Below, piece after piece: positions 44,660 through 53,227 of a DNA stretch of 64,000 nucleotides; the first letter of the stretch is position 1, and the number at the start of each line of letters is the position of its first letter. A model generated the notes under the pieces. It saw only the letters and a list, made by a program, of their open reading frames with translations, did not search any database and was not told where the DNA came from. A program made the position numbers and the translations under genes. Location: NCBI GenBank assembly GCA_043585095.1, contig CP121321.1, positions 2,108,001 through 2,172,000 on the forward strand. Reading direction: 5' to 3'. This DNA is from JANQIO01 sp043585095. GTDB taxonomy: Bacteria > Pseudomonadota > Gammaproteobacteria > Pseudomonadales > Halieaceae.

Positions 44660-44829
44660 AAAATTTGTTTAAGTAGCGCGAGCACCAACATGATCATGAC
44701 CAGCGGCATGATCCAGCGAGACAGCTGCTGCACCTTTTCGGGGGGCATGCTGCGGCCGCTACGCTCCCCTAACTTGACCATCAATGCCACACCGGCAAAT
44801 ACGCCTAACAGTATCCAAAGCAAAGTCAT
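44656..44829 (-). CDS. Small membrane protein (57 residues)
   Basis: 57 codons from ATG at 44829 to TGA at 44656. The chain has two hydrophobic segments, TLLWILLGVFAGVALMV (about 2-18) and WIMPLVMIMLVLALLKQIL (about 39-57), joined by a basic loop with ERSGRSMPPEKVQQLSR. It overlaps trmH by ATGA and the EamA gene by GTGA, so both flanks are coupled. It is too short for many gene finders. No known family; likely a helical hairpin in the inner membrane. Confidence 0.75.
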   Translation of the reverse strand: MTLLWILLGVFAGVALMVKLGERSGRSMPPEKVQQLSRWIMPLVMIMLVLALLKQIL

Positions 44830-45521
44830 ATCGCGTCGCCTTTTTGTTCCTGTGCTCGCACGTTCTCATACCAGGCCGGCCCATCAAGCAGCTCGCCGTC
44901 TTCGTTGATAGCGGGATAGGCCAAACCCCGCGCCTCGCAAAACGCATGCAGCCTTGGCTGCCCCCATTGGAACAACAGACGTTGGTAAGTCGCAGTATCC
45001 AACCGGCAGGCAGCATAGAGGCCGGCGTCCTGGCGCTGACGCTGCGCTTCCGCAAGAATGATGCCTGCCGCGACCGCAACATTGTACGAGGCCACCATCC
45101 CCATCATCGGGATCGCAACGCACCGGTCTGCACAGGCCACAGCCGCCTCATCCAACCCGGCTTTCTCCGTGCCCAACAGCAAGGCCGTGGGCCTCGTATA
45201 ATCCACTGCGCGATAGTCAATCGCCTCCGGCGCGGGATGCGCCGCCACAACCTGAAAGCCAGGTACCGCGTCTAGCGCACTGCGCAGGCTGTCATGGCGA
45301 AGCACCTCAACCCAGTTGTGTGCCCCCATCGCCGTGCCGCGGAATGCGTGGTAGTCCGCTTCCTTTGCGATAGCGTGAGCCTGCATGATGCCAACAGCGT
45401 CGCATATCCGCACAATCGCAGACGTATTGCGCTGTTTGTGCAAAAACTGGGTGATAACCGTCAAATCAGGCTGTCGCGCTGTCAACGTACGCTTGAGTCG
45501 AGCGAGTCGTTCAGGAGTCAT
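44826..45521 (-). CDS. trmH: tRNA (guanosine-18-2'-O)-methyltransferase
   Basis: 231 residues, SPOUT fold. It methylates G18 in the D-loop of tRNAs. It matches TrmH in order: TPERLARLKRTLTARQPDLT, HKQRNTSAIVRICDAVG (motif 1), YTRPTALLLGTEKAGLDEAA (motif 2) and IPMMGMVASYNVAVAAGIILAEAQRQRQ (motif 3). The start at 45521 fits the usual beginning. It is the first gene of the operon that ends with PAPS genes, and its stop overlaps the start of the 57-residue protein. Confidence 0.94.
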   Translation of the reverse strand: MTPERLARLKRTLTARQPDLTVITQFLHKQRNTSAIVRICDAVGIMQAHAIAKEADYHAFRGTAMGAHNWVEVLRHDSLRSALDAVPGFQVVAAHPAPEAIDYRAVDYTRPTALLLGTEKAGLDEAAVACADRCVAIPMMGMVASYNVAVAAGIILAEAQRQRQDAGLYAACRLDTATYQRLLFQWGQPRLHAFCEARGLAYPAINEDGELLDGPAWYENVRAQEQKGDAI

Positions 45522-45772
45522 TTTCGCTGCCAAAATCGGGGCTACCAATGAACACTGTACTCAGGGCAGCGCCACGAATCGACCCATTATTGCGGCTACT
45601 CCTGGCCTCTATCGGCTCTTCATTCACTCTTTACCAATCCTCTGCCCGCTCTCCGCCGTGTATGACTTGCTACGAAATCGGTATCGGTTAAACATAATGA
45701 GCTACCTGCGCCCTAAGCGACGCCATCGCAGATATAACCCATTTGGGCTAGGACAGCTCGCCAGCCCGCACA

Positions 45773-45799
45773 TATAGTGCGTTCAGTGCCAACACTATA
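45773..45799. promoter_or_regulatory. Inverted repeat upstream of a TonB receptor
   Basis: TATAGTG (45773-45779) pairs with CACTATA (45793-45799), 13-base loop, 28 bases before the receptor start. It may be an operator or a leader hairpin. The rest of 45522-45826 shows no gene. Confidence 0.35.
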
Positions 45800-45826
45800 A
45801 GACCGAAAATATAACAGGAGCACGCA

Positions 45827-48280
45827 ATGAAACGGACACTACGCTACCCGCTTACCCCTCTGGCTCTCGCAGTCATGGCAGCATCCACCTTACCCATGCC
45901 AACTCTCGCCCAAGAGCGCACCACTGCACTGGAAGAAGTGGTCGTGACAGCCCAGCGCCGTCAGACTATGTTGCAGGACACGCCAGTCGCGGTGACGGCC
46001 TTCACCAGCGAGAAAATTCAGGACGCGGGGATCTTCGACATTACTGATCTCAGCAGCATGGCCCCCAACACCAACATCCGCAAGCAGCCCTCCTCCAACT
46101 CGAATATGTCTATCGCAATTCGCGGTATCGGCAGCGGCGAGACGGCTCTTACGGTAGACCCAAAGGTCAGCTTCTACATCGACGGTGTTTACATGAGTAA
46201 AACCGTCGGCGGCGTGTTCGATATCGTCGACATGGAAAGCATTGAAGTCCTGCGCGGACCGCAGGGCACTTTGTTTGGACGTAACAGTACGGGTGGTGCG
46301 ATTAACGTGACCACCGTCAAGCCTACTGGCGAGTTAGGCGGCATGTTGGAAGGCAGCATCGGTAACGAGGGTTACATGCGCTATCGCGGCAGCATCGACT
46401 TGCCGCAGATGTTTGACATGCTGTCAGTGAAACTGAGCGGCGCCCACATGCAGTGGGATGGCTGGGCTGACAACGACTTCCCCGGCCAGGAATCAGATCT
46501 GGCGAGTGAAGACAATGACAGCTATCGCGTTGCCCTGCGTTTCGAGCCCACCGACAATCTGACCATCGATTACGCCTACGACAAAACGGATAACGAAGGC
46601 GTGCCCACACCGTTTCAGGTAACCAAAGTTAAAGACAGCATTTTCAACGGCTTCTCCACAACACCTTTCCCCTATGAATTCCTGGGTGGGCAGTTGTTTC
46701 AGGAAATGGCAGCCACGGTAGGTGATCCCGATGAGCGTCGTGAAGACTTCAACCTTGACGCGGTATCCACAGAAATTCTCGAGGTGGAAGGCCACACCTT
46801 CACCGCCGCATTGGAACTGGACAGTGTCACCCTGAAATACATCTTTGGTGACCGGAATACTGTATCCACCTACGATGCGACAGACCTGGACGGCGGCGCG
46901 CTTAACACAGCAGACCTGTTCTACGGCAACGGCCAGGTTGTGCCAACACCGGGTTTCCACGCGGCAATCGAGGACGGCGAGATCGACATGACGTCGCACG
47001 AATTCCAGATGCTGGGTGATCTCTTTGACGATCGTATGCGCTACACACTGGGCGCCTATTTCTACGAAGAGGAAGTTTTTCAGGACAATCCACAGACCTT
47101 CGGACTGCCAATCCAGTTCATCGGCCCCGCAGATCCAGGATTGCTGGGTGCCTATACCGCGGCTGGATTTTGTAATGACGTTCCTGGACAGGGTCCTGTT
47201 TGTATCGGCAGCCAACGCCTGCCGCTGCCCTTCCCCTTCCCAGGCGCTGATCCCAACCTGAACGGCGCGGTCGATCTGGTCTACGGCCAGAAAACGGAGT
47301 CCTTTGCCGCTTACGGTCAGTTCTCCTATGACGTCACCGAAGACCTGGAGATCACGGCCGGTCTTCGCTACACCGATGATGAACGTGAAGCCTTCCTGTT
47401 CAGTGAAAACCTGAACCATGTCGACTTTGACGACCGACTCATTGACGACGATAGCTGGGACAACATCAGCTATTTGTTTAACGTGAATTATGCCGTCAAC
47501 GAAGACATGAACGTTTACGCCACCTACTCCACAGGCTTTAACTCCGGTGGCTTTAACGCGCGCTCATCGACTTTGTCAGCCTGGGAAGATCCGGTGGATG
47601 AGGAAGAGATCGATAGCTATGAGCTGGGCCTGAAGGCGGACTGGTTCGATAGCCGCCTGCGTACCAATATCGCACTCTTTTACAACGAGTTCACTGACAT
47701 TCAGATCGCTGTATTCGAGGCGGGCAGCGGCGGTGCTTCCAGCCGCTTGGTAAACGCAGGGGCGGCCACCTACTTCGGCGTGGAGCTTGATGCCGTCGCG
47801 GTACTGGCCGAGGGTCTGATTATGGACCTGACCTACGGCTATCTCGACGCCGAGTACGACGAGTATCTCGCTGTTGATCCCGCCACCGATCTGGAAACAG
47901 ACCTGTCCGGCATTACGACAGTGCCTCGCGCACCGGAGCATACCGCAAACATCGGTCTGCAGTATGATTTCGCACCTTTCAGCTTCGGCCAGCTCAGCGG
48001 TCGTGTTGATGCGAACTTCACCGATGAGTTCACCTTCCACCCCTTCCAGAACCAGTTCGACCGCGCGCGCTCACGCTGGTTGGTCAATGCTCGCGTCAGC
48101 CTCAACGACGTGCAGCTGGGTGACTCCGGCAGCCTGCGGATTTCCGCCTGGGGTAAGAACCTCACGGATGAAGAGTTCGAAGAATGGGGCATCGACTTCG
48201 GTACTCTGGGCTTCGCGGGTAACGTCTTCGGACGTGTGCGCACCTACGGCCTGGACGTGGTGTACAACTTCGCGAACTAA
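45827..48280 (+). CDS. TonB-dependent outer-membrane receptor
   Basis: 817 residues. Signal peptide ending TLAQ, TonB box LEEVVVTAQRR near residue 35, plug with IEVLRGPQGTLFGRNSTGGAINV near residue 140, then a long barrel with ENLNHVDFDDR-like loops and end VVYNFAN. It belongs to the large marine receptor group (iron-siderophore/sugar-like), with no nearby gene that shows its substrate. CAGGAGCACGCA is the ribosome site. Three hairpins follow. Confidence 0.92.
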   Translation: MKRTLRYPLTPLALAVMAASTLPMPTLAQERTTALEEVVVTAQRRQTMLQDTPVAVTAFTSEKIQDAGIFDITDLSSMAPNTNIRKQPSSNSNMSIAIRGIGSGETALTVDPKVSFYIDGVYMSKTVGGVFDIVDMESIEVLRGPQGTLFGRNSTGGAINVTTVKPTGELGGMLEGSIGNEGYMRYRGSIDLPQMFDMLSVKLSGAHMQWDGWADNDFPGQESDLASEDNDSYRVALRFEPTDNLTIDYAYDKTDNEGVPTPFQVTKVKDSIFNGFSTTPFPYEFLGGQLFQEMAATVGDPDERREDFNLDAVSTEILEVEGHTFTAALELDSVTLKYIFGDRNTVSTYDATDLDGGALNTADLFYGNGQVVPTPGFHAAIEDGEIDMTSHEFQMLGDLFDDRMRYTLGAYFYEEEVFQDNPQTFGLPIQFIGPADPGLLGAYTAAGFCNDVPGQGPVCIGSQRLPLPFPFPGADPNLNGAVDLVYGQKTESFAAYGQFSYDVTEDLEITAGLRYTDDEREAFLFSENLNHVDFDDRLIDDDSWDNISYLFNVNYAVNEDMNVYATYSTGFNSGGFNARSSTLSAWEDPVDEEEIDSYELGLKADWFDSRLRTNIALFYNEFTDIQIAVFEAGSGGASSRLVNAGAATYFGVELDAVAVLAEGLIMDLTYGYLDAEYDEYLAVDPATDLETDLSGITTVPRAPEHTANIGLQYDFAPFSFGQLSGRVDANFTDEFTFHPFQNQFDRARSRWLVNARVSLNDVQLGDSGSLRISAWGKNLTDEEFEEWGIDFGTLGFAGNVFGRVRTYGLDVVYNFAN

Positions 48281-48300
48281 AAAACAGAAGGCAATAAAAA

Positions 48301-48322
48301 GGCCGGTCCTCAATGACCGGCC
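48301..48322 (+). terminator. Hairpin after the TonB receptor
   Basis: GGCCGGTC (48301-48308) pairs with GACCGGCC (48315-48322), six-base loop, no T run. It is the first of three stacked hairpins. Confidence 0.6.
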
Positions 48323-48336
48323 TGCAACAAATCACC

Positions 48337-48358
48337 AAAGGGCCTTAGTGCCCTTTTT
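48337..48358 (+). terminator. Rho-independent terminator
   Basis: AAAGGGC (48337-48343) pairs with GCCCTTT (48350-48356) with a short T run after it. Confidence 0.75.
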
Positions 48359-48384
48359 AAAACCCGGGCTAGCCCGGGTTTTTT
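48359..48384. terminator. Bidirectional palindromic terminator
   Basis: A perfect 24-base palindrome, AAAACCCGGGCT with AGCCCGGGTTTT, spans 48359-48382. T runs on both strands make it suitable for ending the receptor gene and the convergent epimerase gene, whose stop lies at its edge (48383). Confidence 0.85.
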
Positions 48385-49309
48385 ATGCCTGGCGCAATAG
48401 CTCTGGAGCCAGGGCCTCAACCATGCGCTTGATACCTTCCCGCCAATTAACCTCGGTAGGGCCAATCAGCTCATGCATACGGGTGGTATCGATTGCAAGG
48501 CTGCCAAAGGCCTGCGGATTGTCCTGGAAAACCGGTTCATAGCCGGTTAACTCGGTGAGATAAGCGCACCATTCCTCGATGCTTGTGGAATCAGAGCCGC
48601 CAAAATTGACGACCGTTGCTTCTGTAGAAGCGGCCGCTAACAGGGCGGGGATTTTGTTAATGTAATCCTCGCTGTGCAGCAGGTTATAGCTGTTAGGCCG
48701 TTCCGGGTGCACGTCGATAGGGATGCCCTCTTTCATCATCAACAGATGATAGTAAGGCCAGCCACCGTTATCGCCATAAGGCACGCTGAGTCGGGCGATG
48801 GTCGTTGGGATGCCAAACGCCTGGGCGCTGAAGCGTGCAACGGATTCTGCGGCAATCTTGCAGATGCTGTAGGTGGGAAACATCACGCGGTGGTTATCAC
48901 CGAGCATCGCGTTCTCGGCACGCGGCTCGTGGCCTGCATATTCGTAGACCGCGGTAGAAGAGAAATGCAGGAATGCCTTGGTTGATCGGCAGTGCTGCAT
49001 CAACAGGCCCAGACCTTCAGCGTTGGCCGCCAGGTCATAATCAAAGTCACCGGTTTTCGTTACCGCATAATTTAGGACATAGTCGCAATCACTGGGAACT
49101 TCGGGAAAGCCATTGGGCTGGGAAAGGTCCGCCGTCACGCAGTGCGCGCCCAGTGCCTCTACGCTGGCACGGGTCTCAGGATTACTGAAGCGCGCCATCG
49201 CGAAAACCTCATTGTCCTTTGCTAGCTCGGCTATCACCGGCATGGCGACTTGCCCCGTGGCGCCGGTAACCAATATTTTTTTCCCGCTGAGCTCTACGGC
49301 TTCAGACAT
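48383..49309 (-). CDS. NAD-dependent epimerase/dehydratase family protein
   Basis: 308 residues, extended SDR. NAD-binding TGATGQVAMPV is near residue 16, the catalytic FSSTAVYEY (Ser/Thr) near residue 118 and YSICK (Tyr/Lys) near residue 147. Asp in TADLSQP follows the usual pattern. The substrate may be a nucleotide sugar or a steroid-like ketone; neighbours do not decide. It converges on the TonB receptor. Confidence 0.88.
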   Translation of the reverse strand: MSEAVELSGKKILVTGATGQVAMPVIAELAKDNEVFAMARFSNPETRASVEALGAHCVTADLSQPNGFPEVPSDCDYVLNYAVTKTGDFDYDLAANAEGLGLLMQHCRSTKAFLHFSSTAVYEYAGHEPRAENAMLGDNHRVMFPTYSICKIAAESVARFSAQAFGIPTTIARLSVPYGDNGGWPYYHLLMMKEGIPIDVHPERPNSYNLLHSEDYINKIPALLAAASTEATVVNFGGSDSTSIEEWCAYLTELTGYEPVFQDNPQAFGSLAIDTTRMHELIGPTEVNWREGIKRMVEALAPELLRQA

Positions 49310-49339
49310 CGCGTTTCTCCTTGAAAGACTGTGAATACG

Positions 49340-50482
49340 TTAGGTCAGAACGGTAGCCAGTCGCGACATCGACACTCGATTGCCTCCCTTCGATTTGGCC
49401 CGCTCCAGAGCCTGCTTGGCATTACTTTTTATTTGTTCTGCCAGTTGCTCCATATTAATCGCAGGATAATTTTGTGGAGACCAACAGGTCATACCAATGC
49501 TGAGGCTGGCAAACAAATTGGCGCCCCGGCGGTCGTCGATTTCCATAAACTCGGTATCACTGCGCATCCTTTCAGCGATTTCCTGCCCCTTGGATTCACC
49601 ACATGCGGGCAACAGCAACGCATAACGTGCGCCGTCCAGGCGCGCCAGGTGATCTGTTCGCCGCAGCGTCGCCGCGATCGCCGAGCCCACCGCCTTTAGC
49701 GTGAAATCACTGGAAAGATGCCCATAGTTGTCTGATATTTCCTGGTAGTCGTCAACTTCCAACATGATCAGCGTGAGTGCCTTGTTGTTGCGGTGTGCGC
49801 GCGACACTTCCTTGCGCAACTCCATCTCGAAAGCACGCCCATTGCTGAGTCGCGTTAGCGGATCCAACAGGCTCAAATCCGCCAACCTCTCAGAGTTAAC
49901 GCAGTTCTCCAGACAAATTGCGATGATGGCCGCAAGGTGATTTAAAAAATCGAGCTCGGTAGCATTGTTGAAAGCATCGGCCTCCTCAGACACCCAATGG
50001 AAGCTACCCACCAGCACGTTCTCACGTACCAGCGGCAAGAGGATTCCGCACTGCCCGTTATCAACGTTGGCAATGGCGCGCAAGGCCCGCGGATCTTCCG
50101 AGACAATCAGCTCTACCTGTGGGCGCGCTCCATACAGTTGCTGCATGTCAAAGGAATCGCGCTCCAGAGACAGGTCGGCACCGAATTCAGAATCGTCCTC
50201 CAGCAACAGGGCAATCTCTCCGTTCGGATCGTACAGGCTCAAGCTCACTCCATTAAGACCAAAGTGCCCCGGGGTGGCATCCAATAAAATATCCAGCAGT
50301 GCAGCCAGGCTCACTGCATCGAGTAGCATGAGTTCATAGGATTGCAGGCGCTGCAGAATCCGCTCGTTGAGCTCCACAGTTCGCGTAAATTCGCCCATTT
50401 GTGAATCAACATCCCGGTAGGCAATACTCTCTCTCGAGCTCTTGGCCTTGCCATCTCCGGAGGAATCTTTGGAAGCGGTCAT
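49340..50482 (-). CDS. GAF-like/DUF484 plus degenerate GGDEF protein
   Basis: 380 residues. The N-terminal half (about 45-200) has a DUF484/GAF-like pattern (LQRLQSYELMLLDAVSLAALLDILLD, GILLPLVRENVLVGSF). The C-terminal half begins DPLTRLSNGRAFEMEL, as in GGDEF domains, but the active-site loop is DGARY instead of GGDEF, so diguanylate cyclase activity is unlikely. It may bind a nucleotide or act as a partner. No signal peptide. The ATG at 50482 is used rather than the longer frame, which would cross the TPP riboswitch region. Confidence 0.82.
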   Translation of the reverse strand: MTASKDSSGDGKAKSSRESIAYRDVDSQMGEFTRTVELNERILQRLQSYELMLLDAVSLAALLDILLDATPGHFGLNGVSLSLYDPNGEIALLLEDDSEFGADLSLERDSFDMQQLYGARPQVELIVSEDPRALRAIANVDNGQCGILLPLVRENVLVGSFHWVSEEADAFNNATELDFLNHLAAIIAICLENCVNSERLADLSLLDPLTRLSNGRAFEMELRKEVSRAHRNNKALTLIMLEVDDYQEISDNYGHLSSDFTLKAVGSAIAATLRRTDHLARLDGARYALLLPACGESKGQEIAERMRSDTEFMEIDDRRGANLFASLSIGMTCWSPQNYPAINMEQLAEQIKSNAKQALERAKSKGGNRVSMSRLATVLT

Positions 50483-50546
50483 GCTGTTCTTTTGTGTATG
50501 AATACCAGAGCAATGGTACACTGCACACGCACTTCGGTGCACAACA

Positions 50547-50744
50547 ACCTGAGGGGTGGCGCAAGCCTGAGATACCCGCGTTGTCCGGAGATACTTTTCC
50601 GAATCTGTTTTCTGGACGATTTTTCCAGATGTGCCTTCTAGATGTACTTTCTGGATGTACTTTCTGGATACGTGACCGGAAGGCACACACGCAATGGGTG
50701 AACCCTTTGAACCTGATCCGGTTAACACCGGCGTAGGAATAGGT
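50547..50744 (+). promoter_or_regulatory. TPP (thi-box) riboswitch interrupted by a repeat insertion
   Basis: The 5' half has GGGGTGGCGCAAGCCTGAGA (50553-50572; a P3 hairpin with GCAA loop, then CTGAGA) and ends in ACCC at 50574-50577. The 3' half has ACCCTTTGAACCTGATCC from 50702, then GGTTAACACCGGCGTAGG. Closing bases ACCT (50547-50550) and AGGT (50741-50744) can pair as P1 across the whole. In standard aptamers the two halves are continuous at ACCC; here about 128 bases intervene, mainly a 13-bp tandem repeat. A GTCTCT/AGAGAC stem at 50815-50838 can hide the ribosome site of the receptor. Confidence 0.88.
50589..50670. repeat. 13-bp tandem repeat array inside the TPP riboswitch
   Basis: Six units of exactly 13 bases with consensus GATGTACTTTCTG. 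The last two (50641-50653 and 50654-50666) are identical; the third and fourth are moderately diverged, and the first two (from 50589) are weak. It lies wholly between the two halves of the aptamer. Confidence 0.8.
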
Positions 50745-50841
50745 GACCCTGCTGCGGTCCCGCTGCCGCCAGCGGCGACTCTCAGCCAACACGCCTCATC
50801 ACGTCGACAACCGGGTCTCTTTGCCGTTTTGGAGAGACTCT

Positions 50842-52950
50842 GTGAACACACACAACATCACATCATTACTAAGCCTGTTTGCACTGCTATCTGCTACTTC
50901 GCAGAACGCGTTTGCCGCTGAGCCCCTGCCAGAGATTCTGGTCACCGCAGAACTGCGCGAAACCCCGGTTATGAAGACCAGCAGCAGCACTAGCGTGGTC
51001 GGTAGCACCGATATTCGACAGCGCGCGGCACAACATCTTGAAGAAATTCTCAATCTGGCGCCTAACGTCAACTTCGCTGGCGGAACCTCACGGGCACGCT
51101 ACATACAAATTCGTGGCGTGGGTGATCGCAGTCAGTTTCAGGAGCCGCTCAACCCCTCTGTGGGCCTGCGTCTGGACGGCGTCGACTTTAGCGGAATCGG
51201 CGGCATGGGTACCCTGTATGACGTCTCGCAGGTTGAAGTGCTACGCGGTCCTCAGGGCACCCTGCACGGTGCCAATGCATTAGCCGGGCTGATAGATCTG
51301 CGCAGCAACGCACCCACTGACACGTTCTATAACCGCCTCGATGCGATGGCGGGTGACTACGATAGTTATAGCCTGGGCTTGGTCAGCAGCGGACCGTTGT
51401 CAGATCAGTTGCTTTATCGTGTGGCTGCAGAGCAGTTCAGCAGTAACGGCTACACGGAGAACGATTTCCTTGGCACCGACGATACGCAGGAGCGCGACGA
51501 ACTCACGGTTCGCGCCCGCCTGCGCTACCTGGCAAGCGACCGTCATACCTTTGATTTGGGCCTTAGCCTGATCGACGTCGACAACGGTTATGACGCCTTT
51601 TCGCTGGACGATCCGCGCACCACTATTTCCGACCAGCCTGGCCGCGACGCCCAGGAGTCGATTGCGCTATCGCTGCGCAGCAGCTCCGACTTCGAGAGCG
51701 TCCAGCTGCAAACGCTGATTAGCTATGCAGAGAGTGACATCGAGTATAGCTACGACGAAGACTGGACTTTCGACGGGTTTGATCCCAATGGCTACAGCTC
51801 AGTGGACCGCTATCTTCGAGAAAGAGAAAGCCTGCAGGCCGAGCTGCGATTTCTGTCGACTCCCTCATCCGCACTGCTCGGCGGTCGCAGCGACTGGGTA
51901 ACGGGTCTTTACTATTTGAGTAACGAGGAAGCCCTGGATAGACGCTATACCTTTGCCGCGCCCTTCGACAGCGATTTCGACACGGAAACCTTTGCTGTTT
52001 TCGGCCAGCTGGACACCGCACTGAGCGAACGCTTCAACCTGGTAACGGGACTTCGCTACGAGCGCCGCAACACGGACTACCAAGACAGCAACAATGTCTC
52101 GTTTGATCCCGACAATGATCTATGGGGGGGCAAGCTTGCCCTGGAGTATGATTGGTCAACAGACGTGTTGCTGTACGCAAGTCTGTCCCGAGGCTATCGA
52201 GCGAATGGGGTTAACGGTGGAATTCTGGCCTCAATCAATGCGTCCGATGATCCGGACATCGTGGCGAGTTTGAAACAGGTCAGCGAGTTCGATGAAGAGA
52301 CGCTGCTCAATTATGAGCTGGGTTGGAAGGCTTCGCTGCTCTCGAATACGCTCAATGCCCGTCTGGCTCTGTTTTATATGGACAGAGAGGACCAGCAGGT
52401 GCGCGGTTCATTTTTGATACCTCAAGCGAACGGAGCAACGACCTTTCTGGACTTCACCAGCAACGCTGCCCAGGGCGAAAATTATGGCGCCGAGCTGGAG
52501 CTTGATTGGCTGGTTTCAGATCGGCTCAGACTGTGGCTGAATCTGGGACTACTCGAGACCGAACTGTCTGATTACGTCAATGAATTCGGCGAAGACCTGT
52601 CCGGGCGCGATCAGGCGCAAGCGCCTAACTACCAATTTGCCCTGGGTGGCCGATACGACTTTGGCGCGGGCGTTTTCCTGCGCGTCGATCTGGAGGGCAA
52701 AGACGCATTTTTCTTCTCAGATCGGCACAATGCCCAGGCCGACAGCATTGAATTACTGCACGCGCGGCTGGGCTACATGCAGGACCGCTGGTCGCTGGCC
52801 TTGTGGGGGCGCAATCTTCTCGACGAGGATGTCCAGGTGCGCGGGTTTGGTGGTTTCGGCAACGATCCACGCAATGGCTACGTGGTTGAAGAGTATGTCC
52901 AACTCGGTGAACCCCGTATGATCGGCGTTAGCGCCAGCGTGAGCTTTTGA
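50842..52950 (+). CDS. TonB-dependent receptor for thiamin (Omr1-like)
   Basis: 702 residues. Signal peptide ending AFAAE, TonB box LPEILVTAELRE directly after, plug signature VEVLRGPQGTLHGANALAGLIDL near residue 145, barrel ending ASVSF. TPP-riboswitch control and the downstream thiamin genes make thiamin the likely substrate. The start is GTG at 50842 with GGAGAG eight bases upstream; a longer frame would run back over the riboswitch tail. It begins a four-gene operon. Confidence 0.92.
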   Translation: MNTHNITSLLSLFALLSATSQNAFAAEPLPEILVTAELRETPVMKTSSSTSVVGSTDIRQRAAQHLEEILNLAPNVNFAGGTSRARYIQIRGVGDRSQFQEPLNPSVGLRLDGVDFSGIGGMGTLYDVSQVEVLRGPQGTLHGANALAGLIDLRSNAPTDTFYNRLDAMAGDYDSYSLGLVSSGPLSDQLLYRVAAEQFSSNGYTENDFLGTDDTQERDELTVRARLRYLASDRHTFDLGLSLIDVDNGYDAFSLDDPRTTISDQPGRDAQESIALSLRSSSDFESVQLQTLISYAESDIEYSYDEDWTFDGFDPNGYSSVDRYLRERESLQAELRFLSTPSSALLGGRSDWVTGLYYLSNEEALDRRYTFAAPFDSDFDTETFAVFGQLDTALSERFNLVTGLRYERRNTDYQDSNNVSFDPDNDLWGGKLALEYDWSTDVLLYASLSRGYRANGVNGGILASINASDDPDIVASLKQVSEFDEETLLNYELGWKASLLSNTLNARLALFYMDREDQQVRGSFLIPQANGATTFLDFTSNAAQGENYGAELELDWLVSDRLRLWLNLGLLETELSDYVNEFGEDLSGRDQAQAPNYQFALGGRYDFGAGVFLRVDLEGKDAFFFSDRHNAQADSIELLHARLGYMQDRWSLALWGRNLLDEDVQVRGFGGFGNDPRNGYVVEEYVQLGEPRMIGVSASVSF

Positions 52951-52954
52951 GGAT

Positions 52955-53227
52955 ATGGAAACCACTAAACTAACGGCCGAAGTAAGCCTGTACCCGCTGC
53001 GCGAGGACTATATCCCCGCCATTGATGCCTTTATTGCACAGCTTCACACGATCGAGGATTTGGAGGTCGCAACCACGGCCACCAGCACGATGCTTAGCGG
53101 AGACTACGACACAGTGTTCAGAGCCGTTCAGGAAGGCCTGCGCAGCAGTACCGAGACCTTCGGCATGCAGGTCCTGGTGTGTAAGTTTTTCGTTGGCGAG
53201 CGAGCAGTCTCATCCTGGCCTGGATGA
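52955..53227 (+). CDS. Thiamin-binding protein (YkoF/MTH1187-like)
   Basis: 90 residues: LTAEVSLYPLREDYIPAIDAFI, then LEVATTATSTMLSGDYDTVFRAV and VLVCKFFVGE. This matches the small thiamin-binding YkoF/DUF77 proteins. There is no signal peptide, so it is probably cytosolic and passes thiamin to the kinase. It starts four bases after the receptor stop and overlaps pnuT by ATGA. Confidence 0.85.
   Translation: METTKLTAEVSLYPLREDYIPAIDAFIAQLHTIEDLEVATTATSTMLSGDYDTVFRAVQEGLRSSTETFGMQVLVCKFFVGERAVSSWPG

Noticed and set aside
50589..50670. Repeat array considered as CRISPR
   Set aside because: Units are only 13 bases with no spacers and no cas genes nearby; it is a tandem repeat.
50547..50744. 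Two separate partial TPP riboswitches
   Set aside because: The first part has only the 5' half and the second only the 3' half, and P1 pairs across both, so one interrupted aptamer explains it better.
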